Positions 53,439 through 63,043 of a DNA stretch of 64,000 bases are shown here, piece after piece (position 1 is the first letter of the stretch; the number at the start of each line of letters is the position of its first letter). The stretch spans positions 2,099,803 through 2,163,802 of the forward strand of contig NC_087380.1 in the NCBI RefSeq assembly GCF_963675165.1, given 5' to 3'. Position numbers and translations under genes: made by a program. The stretch is from Halichondria panicea (lineage: Eukaryota; Porifera; Demospongiae; Suberitida; Halichondriidae). Under the pieces are notes generated by a model. The model had not been told where the DNA came from and did no database searches. It worked only from the letters and a program-made list of their open reading frames with translations.

Positions 53439-55183
53439 ATCTAGCCTCGATTCAAGGCCGATTAAAATACGGCCTGGTACCTATTGCAGAGGTGATAGTG
53501 CGCATGCGCTTCAAATTACCCAGGATATGGGTAATCGTACTACGAACGTAAAACCTTAGTAAATTACACAGGAAATTAGTCCGTTTACTAAAAATATGTT
53601 CCGTAATACTTTATCTCTATGACTGAGTTCTGAAAAGCTGTGGCTTATGCCGTCTATTGCGTTGGTCTAGAAGGCTTGAACACTAGTTTTAAGACAGAAG
53701 AGGCTCTCATCTACGTCTAGGATGGTCCTATAGCCGGGTAGTCTTCGCAAGTAGCAGTTTGAGGCACCATACACTTCCCATAGCCTGTACAGATCCAAGG
53801 TAAGACATCCTGACCATACAACCGTCATAGAGGTAGATGAGAGCCTCTTCTGGCTTTAGACTAGTGTGAAAGCCTTCTGGAACAACACAATAGAGAGCTA
53901 AGCTGATGTACAAAGATAGAAAATAGATGAGAGAAAGAAAAAGGGGATTCCCCAGATTCTGGAGAATAAACTAACCCATGCGCACTATCACCCCTGCAAT
54001 AGGGCCACTCCTCTTCATAATTTATGTAAATGATATACCTGACATTATAACCTATTCCAGCTGCTTCCTTTTTGCTGATGATGTCAAGTTACTAAAGACC
54101 ATAAATACTATGGAAGATCACCAAAGGCTTGAAGATGACCTAAAGGCAATCAGTGATTGGTGTAAGCAGTGGAACTTAGCCCTAAATCCCACCAAATGCA
54201 GTGCAATTCAGTTCTCCACCCAAACTCCATCTCAAGAATTAGCCCCTTACACCATTGGCCAGAGTGATATTCCCTTTGTAAATTCACAGAAAGACCTAGG
54301 ACCTAGGCTAGGTGTAATAGTTTCAAATAGCCTATCGTGGAACATGGAGCGAACATTTTGACCTTATCTGCTCCAAAGCCTACCAAGCGCTCTATGTTAT
54401 CAGAAGAAATATACCTCCCCACTCACCCATACAACTGAAGAAAATACTAATCTATATTGCTCACTGGTGAAATCCCAAATATCTTACTGCTGTCAATTGT
54501 GGCGGCCGCAACTTATAAAACATATTCAAAGTCTAGAAAGAATACAGCGTAAAGCAACGAAGTATATTCTGAATGACTACTCAAATAACTATAAATATCG
54601 ACTTCTTGAGCTTAGGACTCTACCGCTCATGTACTGGCTTGAAATCCAAGACATAATGCTGTTAATCAGGAATCTGAAAGACACATCTGATGCAAATGAC
54701 TTGAAAAAGTACATAAAGTTTGTTAATAATAGGACAAGAGCAAATGGTGTCAAACTGGAGCACAAATTCGTGAGGCTAACGACTACAAGAAATTTCTTTT
54801 TCATCCGTATAGTCCGGCTCTGGAATGCGCTCCCAAGAGGTGTTTTGGATCTAGAGTCATCGTTGAACAAAACAAAACACACCTTACAAAATACCTGTGG
54901 AAACATTTTATGGAGAACTTCGACCCGAACAATCTTTGCACCTTTCATTTTCTCTGTCCGTGTTACAAATGTATAGCTAATACACGTACATACCATGTAT
55001 AATTACCATGTATATATATATAATTACTAAGCTGTTCCTTAAGTGGTCCAAGCTTTCAGTGACTCTATAGCTTTATTTTAAATATGTCACTAATATCACA
55101 CTGTATAATATCACTGTAAAGATATATATTATTATTAATAGGTACCAGGCCGTATTTTAATCGGCCTGGAATCGAGGCTAGTA
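53439..55183. mobile_element. composite element with CCTCGATTC ends containing a LINE fragment
   Basis: Outer inverted ends: tagcctcgattcaaggccgattaaaatacggcctggtacctat at left and the complement of ataggtaccaggccgtatttta...gaatcgaggcta at right (about 40 bp). Inside, a second inverted pair (ctattgcagaggtgatagtg at 53480 and cactatcacccctgcaatag at 53986) bounds a smaller element, which itself has a hairpin around agaggctctcatctac (53690) and gtagatgagagcctct (53833). Similar outer ends occur singly near 52732 and as a short pair at 57339-57411. Confidence 0.65.
54003..54976 (+). mobile_element. LINE reverse-transcriptase fragment
   Basis: Reads GPLLFIIYVNDIPDIITYSS, CFLFADDVKLLKTINTMEDH (FADD catalytic motif), NLALNPTKCSAIQFSTQ, then a frameshift and stop near 54360, and KSQISYCCQLWRPQLIKHIQ, LERIQRKATKYILNDY, LRTLPLMYWLEIQD and RIVRLWNALPRGVLD. 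This is the C-terminal half of a non-LTR retrotransposon ORF2, Jockey/CR1-like in motifs. The 5' half (endonuclease) is absent. It starts exactly where the inner inverted element ends, so one is inserted beside or into the other. Confidence 0.8.
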
Positions 55184-55423
55184 TGTATCATTAGTTACTA
55201 GTAGCCCAGAATCCAGCAATCTGATTGGTCAGTACAGGGTTTATATTTCCCATATTAACCTGTAAATTCTCATATAAACCTGTAATTTTCATGTTCACAA
55301 CAACCATTCATTATTAATTTTTGTGTTTTTCAAACATGTTTTTTGTATATTGTATTATAAAAAACAATGAGAAGTAACTGTTTTGTTTTGGTAATGATAA
55401 AAAATTATAATGTTCAGTCGCTG

Positions 55424-55858
55424 TTAATACGTTGGTTGTTGGATGTAGGCATATAGAGAGATTGATGGTATAACGTTGCAGGCACTAAAGTTAAAGTTTG
55501 GAGGCATAAATTGACAGCAGTTGGTTTGTGAGTTTTGTTGCACTGCCATCTGTGAGTGATCAGTGTGTGCCAGTATGTTAATTGGCTTTACGTTGAGGAT
55601 GTCTGAAACTGACTTCTTTTGACACTCAGAAGTTCTCTTGTAGCTGCGAACTCCTTCCAAGCTTCGGTGTCCAGTTGTTTCCATTATCATTTGTTCGTCC
55701 ACTCCAGCGTTGTAGAGTCTAGTAGCAGCAGTTGCACGGAGTATGTATTAGAGGTTCAGCCTTCTTTTGTGACCCTAGTCCAGCTCTCTGCAAGCGCTTC
55801 ATTTCGGAGTCTAGGCACACTCGAAAGTCAGCAAAACAAGCATCCTTGAACAGGTCAA
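55424..55858 (-). mobile_element. Crypton-like tyrosine recombinase C-terminal fragment
   Basis: On the minus strand, ATAATRLYNAGVDEQMIMET and TGHRSLEGVRSYKRTS form the catalytic end of a DUF3504-type tyrosine recombinase, with the conserved H-R and terminal Tyr. Further upstream on the same strand (55850 to 55740) weaker similarity is interrupted by a frameshift and stop. This domain is typical of Crypton elements and their relatives. Only the C terminus is present, so it is a dead remnant. Confidence 0.7.
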
Positions 55859-57338
55859 TCCCGGGATTTCCATTCTAATTATTCACCTTATGCAGATATC
55901 ACTATCCAAACTGTACACTGCACCTGCCGTGATAAGAGGCCTGCAGACACTTTGCTTCATTATTATGAACTGACTTCTTTTGACAGGCCTTTGGGCTTAT
56001 AATTCCCATAGATACCTCCTAAACAGTATCTAACTATTATTTATTGCTTTTTAATAAGTGCTGACATCAGCGTTTTACATTCAAATTGCACAGGAAGCGA
56101 CTCATCACCGACTGTGCAGATATTTTTCCATATTGCACACCCGGAAGTATTATTGCACACTTGTTATTGCACACTAGGAAGTGATTCTTATTTGGAATAA
56201 AACGTTTTCAGCAGTGAGAGAACAAGAAAAACATAGTTTACACACTTATAATCATGCATTGCAATGTTTATCAGTCTCTTTTCTTGTTTTCTGATGCTCT
56301 GTATCACTTCTGTGCTCTTTTTGCAGTGAAGCTGAGGGTCAGGAGGTTGTCAGTATTCATATTTAATGCATCAAACAGGCATCAGTGTTGGGAGTGGGTA
56401 CTTTGAGCGGAGTATTGCACATGTAGAAGTGTACTGCACCACCATATAAGCCTGTTCAGGCTTGTATAAAGTCGTTTTGGCTTCAAAAACGGTTGTCACA
56501 CTTTTCTTCAGTTATAGCGGTGCATGTTTCCTCTTCTGATACACTGGAGCCACTGGAGCATGATAAAAAGCAAGCACATGCTGTTTATCCTTCAGAACTA
56601 TTCATTTTCAAAACGGGTTGCTGGTTGTCAACGTTTTTCTGTCTTTTTTTCTTGTCTGTTCTCTACAAAATCTTTAAGTAGCCTTCTGCAAGCTCTCTTG
56701 GTGTTCTAGAGTCTTATTTCTTTGTCTTTCTAGCTGTTTTCTTTCTCTTAAACTCGTCTTCAATTGGGAGAACTCAATTTTGTTGCTACGCATTCTTCTG
56801 GTTGATAAAGCAACCGCATGTTGCGCATGCGCAGATTCAACCTGCATTTTGGTTGCCAAGCAATAAATGCATTATCCCATGGATACTGATGATTATCACT
56901 CGTCTGTGCCTAGTAACTGTCACTCGTGCCTTGCAGGCACTCGTGCAGTTACTGGCACAGACTCGTGATAATCTTCAGTATCCATATAATAGTTAGACAC
57001 TGTTTAGGAAGTTTCTACATGATTTAGAAGCCCAAAGGGCTGGTTGTAGTATCCCGAACGCAGTGAGGGTTCTACTAGCCCTGAGGACTTCTAAATCATG
57101 TGGAAACTTCCTAAACAGTGTCTAAGCATTTTAGATCATAGCAACCATGAGTATTTAGCCAATCAGATTTGAATGTTCTTATCTAATCTTTGCTACATGA
57201 TTTTCTAAGTGAAGTACATGATTTTCTATTGAAGTACATGATTTTCTAAATTGGATAGAACATTTCCTCTAACCAATCAGATTGCAGTATTTATGACAAA
57301 CATGATCTAAAGGATAATAATTATCATAGACTTAGCCT
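55859..57338. mobile_element. cluster of small inverted-repeat elements
   Basis: No gene. 56882-56985 is an imperfect hairpin (atggatactgatgattatcactcg and cgtgataatcttcagtatccat). 57001-57124 is another (cactgtttaggaagtttc and gaaacttcctaaacagtg). ttagacactgttta and gtatctaactattat at 56020-56040 and 56990 repeat the same ends, so the whole stretch 56020-57000 may be one larger element. Short repeats of attgcacac lie at 56140-56175. Confidence 0.5.
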
Positions 57339-57411
57339 CGGTCCCAGGCCGATTTTTTTTAATAGAACGAAGTTGAAAGCTAGAAACAACTCGGGCTGGA
57401 ATCGAGGCTAG
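57339..57411. mobile_element. mini-MITE with TAGCCTCG ends
   Basis: tagcctcggtcccaggccga and tcgggctggaatcgaggcta are inverted, 73 bp overall, the same ends as the composite element at 53439-55183. Confidence 0.6.
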
Positions 57412-57461
57412 TATCAGACTATGTGATTTTTGATCACTTTCCTCTTATTTCCCCGTGCAGA

Positions 57462-57645
57462 GATGGATGCAGGTTCAAGAGGATCCCCGTGTACAGAGAC
57501 CCTGCTGGGAGGTACGGATTTGCATCACCATTCGAATTTGGCTCAGTTTAGTTCTGTACTATGTCACCAACACGATGGAGAAACACAACCCTGAACTGGA
57601 GACAATGCTTAGATACCCTGCATTCCATGTGTACAGGGGCCGTTA
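57462..57645 (+). pseudogene. terminal SH2 exon relic (unit E-F)
   Basis: Reads RFKRIPVYRDPAGRYGFA, SPFEFG, then an 11-bp deletion (gactctctgct is missing) brings in a TAG stop. The end MEKHNPELETMLRYPAFHVY is still visible in another frame. Gly of GGYGF is Arg here. Confidence 0.6.
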
Positions 57646-58642
57646 GTAACTGAACTAGCAGCTGTACAGTATTGTATGTGTATTTATTTTCTGTGTACGT
57701 GGGTGCATGTATACACTCATGCAGTTTTGATGTGTGGAAATTTCAATTCAAATTCCTGTTGTCATCATTTATAATAAAGTCAACAAAACCAATGAATGCA
57801 TGTGCATGCATGCATGAAGATAACATGAAGAAGTTAGGTGATTGTGTATCTTGGTTGGTATTTGACTGGAGCTGCTCAGCTCCTACTAGTGTGTGGACAA
57901 AGTTCACCTGCAGCTGGTATGTTTACTTTCATGACCTCTGCCAGCTCTAGCATGCATAGTGTAATAAATGTTAATTGGATGCATGCAGAAGTGTACTTAT
58001 CTCATGGATCAACCAACATCACCACTAACAACACTGAGATCCCCATCACTGATATTGGAGAGGATGCTGTGGGTGGTCTGCCCTCTCTCATCTGTCAGAC
58101 TGACCTCACCGCCTGCTGTAGAAGTCACGCTGAGAACAATGGTAATGGAGGACTGGGACAGTGGGGACGTATCCTGATGGGAGTGTGATACTGAACAATG
58201 CTGGGTCAACGGCTGCTGGACAGCAGTTCTACATTGTGAGGAATGCTCCACAACTCATCAGACTGGCTCGTAGACAGTCCAACAACCCCCTGAGTCCAAA
58301 CTGGGTCCTACTGCTGTACCATACCAACTACTGGAGGAGAAATGACCCTCTGTGCCAATATTAACCTGGGTGAGTGAGCTAGTGCATGCTATAGTACATG
58401 CAGTGCATGCATGATGGATACATGTGCATATGCGACAATATGTATATATAATAATTATTTTTCTGGTGAAATTAAAAACAAATTACCTTTTGCCATCTAA
58501 CTATTGCATTCTGCCAAGGATTGTATATATTTACCATGCAGTATACAAATTTAGGTTTTGCTATTTTATTGTTGCAAATTGATCACCTCGCAAAGTTCGC
58601 GTATGGTGTAATATATTTATAGTGATACATGCATGCATACAG

Positions 58643-60338
58643 TTGTGGACTGTTGCCCGCCTCCCACTATTCACAATGGATCTCCTGGAACACGAACCAG
58701 CACAGCATTTGGAGGGAGAGTGTTTTACACGTGCAACAATAGATACCGTATGTCAGGATCAGACACTGTAACTTGTGAGGCTAGAGGGAGTTGGAGCACA
58801 AAACCAACTTGCTTAGGTCTGTGAAACATAATTGTGGTGCTGTATAGTGGGAAATTTTCACGTGTGAACGTTTTTGCCATATGGCTCAAGAACCCTCAGA
58901 ATAAATGTTCGCAGTTTTCGTTTCAATGCCAAAAAACTATCAATCCCCCATATATACAAACAATGCACAGAGACACTATTTTGCCTTTTGGGATTGTGTG
59001 AAAGTAATTTGCTATCTTGAAAGTATTGAGTTCAAACTTCCTTTTTGGACCATGTGGAAGTAAAAACTTTCGATTCACCTTTTTAAAGCCAACACCCATG
59101 CATCAATAAAATATCCATACGTGGGAGTTTCTCCTAGTTTTGTGTTAGCTAATTAATGGTGCATGTTAGCTAATGGTAGGGTTGTTTTTAGCTGCGGCTA
59201 TTTTTTATATGCGGCCACCTCGCTATTCCGACCAAGCTGCACTTCCCAAGGGTGGCTGGATTAACGAGAGTCCACTAATAACTACTCTTTCACAAATCAT
59301 AAGAAATGGAAAAACAAATCAAATAAAAACGTTGGTAGTGATAACGGATTACAGAACTATAACTATGCCGTACGGTAAAGCTGACTGTGTGTGTCTGTGT
59401 GTGTATTCTAGCTGTAACTGCTCAACTGTTTACTAATGCAACGAAAACTAACATGTACAGTTTTGATAGCCATGTCCATTTGGATTATAATTTGTGGATT
59501 TGCAAAACTAAAGCTTCTTTCGGCTTTAGTTTTGCTTACTTGGAGGCCATTGAAGTCTCAGTTTAGACTCTTGCGTAGCAATATCTGTTAATTTATAGGA
59601 TAGTAGTTGTTTCTGCATGCAGTAAAGCAATAGTTGCAAAAGTTACACTGCCTTGCAATATATCCGTTGCATCAAGTTATTGCATCATGCAATGCTGCAC
59701 ATAGTACATGCCAACTTATAGTCTACCGCGTGCTGTTATTTTATTTTTAGCATTCGTTTCACAGTTATTCATTTCCTATAAATTATACTCAATTCATCAC
59801 TGTGTGCAAACTTGAACTATTCGTTATTACAGCTGCTGTAACTGCAATGGTCTGTACTGATCTGATGGATCTAGTCAATGGAGGTATTGTTTATGATATG
59901 AAGACCAAAGATAACAGACCAGTGAACACTGTGGCCACCTACACCTGTGACACTGGCTACACTCTCAATGGAAGCAGCACTACCAGGACTTGTGGAAGTG
60001 ATGGAGTGTGGAGTGGATCGGATCCAACGTGTGAAGGTTGGAGGCAACACGTTTACAGTCATGCACTCTGTGTTGAGCAATATTAATATTTCAAGTGTTA
60101 TAACAAGTTGTTTTCACTTGCGTGTATACAGCCATTGAGTGTCTTCCTCTACCGACCATTACCAATGGCATGATCTCCTACTCTCCTGATGTCACCCCTG
60201 ACTATGACCTGGGAACTGAGGCAACCATCACTTGTGAGGCTGGGTTCTATCTTGAGGGTAATGAGGCACGAGTTTGTATGGATGATAATGGAATGGACGC
60301 CATTGGAGTGTGGAGTGGTCAGGAGCCAAGCTGTGTCC
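58643..60338 (+). CDS. receptor F: three CCP exons
   Basis: 58643-58816 (VVDCCPPPTIHNGSPGTR), 59833-60036 ([20 protein letters not shown]) and 60132-60338 ([29 protein letters not shown]). Each has four CCP cysteines; the first carries an extra Cys beside the first (DCC). The intron 58817-59832 contains a MITE-like tail (ggctggattaacgagagtcc near 59250) and a block (59380-59600) matching receptor A 4900-5105. Confidence 0.75.
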
Positions 60339-60496
60339 GTAAGTTTAGCAATTGTAGTGTGTGTTTTGTGTTTTGCTACAGAACATTTGCCACTATGTTA
60401 GTCATACTGTAATGCATACGTACGTATAGTACTGTGCACCTAGATCTCTGATTGTTTATTGGCAAGACCTATTCATGAACTGTATCATTTCCCCAG

Positions 60497-61084
60497 TCGC
60501 ACCTCCTCCTGTACGCTCAGTGTTGTTCCAACTCAGACTCACCAACATCAACAACTGTCCTGACTGGGTGGTGAGTGCTAAGAATGTCCTAAAGCTAAAG
60601 TAAACTAACAATTACTTCTCTCTCTACAGGACCAGGATGGGAGGTTAGAAACTGTAACGAATACGTTTGCTGCCGAGGTAGAGAGTCACTGTGGGTGTGG
60701 TTTCTCAAGCATGGTCATGACTGCTCCCCGCTTCCGCTGCTTCCCCGGGTCGGACAGAACTGTCACATTCCGAGCCACTCTAACCGATTCCAAGCTCCTC
60801 ACTCCCATACAAGACTGGATACAAACCAATGGATTCATTCCCATTCAGAATATACTGATTGAGATGGACAAGTCTTGTCAGGTGCAGATATCGAGCCTTG
60901 CAGATACAGAGTGCACCACCAACCAGCCTGTAGCTGCAGCGATCATTTACCTAGCCACTGTGGTTGGTGGAGCGGTGGGAGGAGCGGTGGGGTTGATCCT
61001 TCTGGTGGGCGTTGTTGTCATAGTGATTGCTGTACTGTTGTTGAAGAGTAGGAGACAGAAGATGATCGTTCACAGAACAACAAA
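60497..61084 (+). CDS. receptor F: membrane-proximal domain and TM helix
   Basis: Exons 60497-60570 and 60630-61084. Reads [53 protein letters not shown], then AIIYLATVVGGAVGGAVGLI and a TM end LLLKSRRQK. More diverged than A to C but all cysteines are kept and the frame is open. Confidence 0.75.
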
Positions 61085-61275
61085 GTGAGTGAATCAATAA
61101 TTTTACTAGAGCATTGAAGTGCAAACCCTCGGCATTAATTTGTGATTTGATGTAGTCTACAGCCTCGAATCAAAGCCGTGTGTACATACATGTACATAGG
61201 CCACATGCAGCTTACTCGCTTTTATTCGAAAACGAAACATCAAAAAATAGCTAGCCAACTTTACTTGTTGCGTTG

Positions 61276-62624
61276 GGATAAACACAGTGCTAGCTATCTG
61301 AGTACACACAGAACAACAGACTGACTGACCGACTATATACTATAAAACTCGTGGCGCCGTGGCGCACCTCAGGTTAATTGTGTATCTCTCTACTGCTATT
61401 TCGACGTTTCACCGCTCGTTTAAGTAAGTGAGTGAGTAAGTAAGTTTCTTGCCCAGCATTTACTCCAAGTACAGCCATCTCCAGGACATTCTGCACAGGG
61501 TTTCCAAACGACTACAACCTGGATTACAAAGCGCTTCTTCAGATTTGCGATTGCTTCCACGAGGCAGATGACCTCTCAGTCTCTATTTCTCTTACCTAGA
61601 CAATTCCGCCATCTTTAATGACTCAGCAATTGCGTTGTGGCCAAAATTAATAATAGATAGGCGTGGTTAAGAAACCGTGTGCCTAAAATTCACTGGGTGG
61701 ATGAGTAAGGTGTTGTTGCTTTTCTTCACACTGTTCAGCTCTAGCTCCCTTTCTCTGACAAGCATGCTATATATGCACTGGCTAGATATCATGCTCTTAA
61801 AATGGCTGTCATTTAATACTGATTCACAAATTCAACATATCAAGCAATAATTATTACTCATTATTAGTCCAGAGATATTCTAGAAGATATCTGATTAGTC
61901 CTGTCTTCTCTTCTTGAACTTCTGTACTGCCTCTTGACGTTCCACTTGTACTGAAAAAGAAAGGGAACCCGACTAGAAAAACATTTGCAATGTGAAAAAT
62001 TGCTAGGATTGGCCAGGGGAACCACAAAAAAGCGTGGAAACAAGAAATCCGACGAGAGCATAACTCCAATCCGTTACAACGTCATAAACATGTACAATAC
62101 ATAGTATATAGACTGTGTTCCAGATCCATCTACCAGCTTCCATCCACCACATCATTCCATGCAGGTCACCAGTACGGTCCGTGCATGTTACTACGCATGG
62201 ATGGACTGTGTGTACCTGTGCTCAACACTGCATGTATTAGGAACATTAATTCATCACAAATCATCATGATTATATGCCCGCACATTCCAAAATGGATGTA
62301 TAATAAAAGGATTGGTCATCACCCACCAGTAAAAATTGCGTATTTATATTATATTGGCCGGGAAAACATGGAAAACTACCAGTACATGTGATTGATGTTG
62401 TAACGGATTGGAGTTATGCTCTCGTCGGATTTCTTGTTTCCACGCTTTTTTGTGGTTCCCCTGGCCAATCATAGCAATTTTCACATTGAAATGTTTTTCT
62501 AGTCGGATAAACACAGTGCTAGCTATCTGAGTACACACAGAACAACAGACTGACTGACCGACTATATACTATAAAACTCGTGGCGCCGTGGCGCACCTCG
62601 GGTTAATTATGTATCTCTCTACTG
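61276..62624. mobile_element. insertion with 120-bp direct repeats in the receptor F tail intron
   Basis: In other paralogues this intron is 68-105 bp; here it is 1,580 bp. A 120-bp direct repeat (ggataaacacagtgctagct ... tatctctctactg) lies at 61276-61395 and 62505-62624 with about three differences. Between them an inverted pair (gactagaaaaacatttgcaa at 61971 and its complement ending at 62504; arms about 110 bp) forms a foldback structure. No ORF. The second copy runs up to the acceptor region of the tail exon. Confidence 0.7.
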
Positions 62625-62664
62625 TTCTGAATTTGTTAACTATATCTACATTTCCCCTCCTCAG

Positions 62665-63043
62665 ACATGACCTACCACCAGTGTCGCTAAAGGGTGTGGT
62701 CAGTACTGGTGAGATACAATCATACGAGATAATGGAAATGGGTCACGAATACGAGGAAGTGTCCAAGTTCCAACGAGCCGTTGGTGGAACACCACCCTTA
62801 CATACAAGTGGCTCCGAAAGCAAGTATGTTATAAAAACTGAGTCATCACCACCCACTCCACCCACTCCACTCACTCCACAACCCTCACAAGCGACTAACG
62901 CTACTGGAAACGATACTGAGTTTACAGCGTGCGTTGCTTACAGCAGTGCACGACCACCCACAGTCGCCCCCCACATCCCACCAGCTTATGAACTAATACC
63001 CAATCCCCTGTATGCTACTGTTGACTATTTGCATATTGTATAA
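62665..63043 (+). CDS. receptor F: long cytoplasmic tail with extra tyrosine motifs
   Basis: Reads [49 protein letters not shown] and [20 protein letters not shown], ending YELIPNPLYATVDYLHIV and TAA-type stop at 63041-63043. The YEII motif of the other tails is replaced (GGTPPLHTSG). A 5-base difference (agcagtgcacgacc against agcacgacc) sets the frame that reads through the position where A to D stop at GGC TTA TGA. VDYLHI fits the ITIM consensus (I/V/L/S)xYxx(I/V/L); YELI and YATV are further YxxI/V sites. Confidence 0.75.

Larger units (their letters stand above)
57825..63043 (+). pseudogene. receptor F: 5'-degraded paralogue with intact membrane part and long tail
   Basis: The signal peptide exon (57825-) has a 2-bp deletion after [12 protein letters not shown], so LLTGAAQ is lost from frame. 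The Ig-like 1 exon (57989-58369) begins [20 protein letters not shown] but has a frameshift near 58165 leading to a stop, and a second near 58300 (agtccaaactggg against agtccaactggg). Three CCPs, the membrane-proximal domain, TM and tail follow with open frames: 58643-58816, 59833-60036, 60132-60338, 60497-60570, 60630-61084, 62665-63043. Unless another start is used or the assembly is wrong at both sites, it cannot make the full receptor. Confidence 0.7.

Noticed and set aside
54589-54996. 135-residue minus-strand ORF
   Set aside because: Antisense to the LINE reverse-transcriptase fragment.
62588-62664. Upstream start of the receptor F tail as a separate cytoplasmic gene
   Set aside because: The open frame before 62665 is intron sequence; the cttctcctcag-type acceptor and phase 2 join match the other tails.
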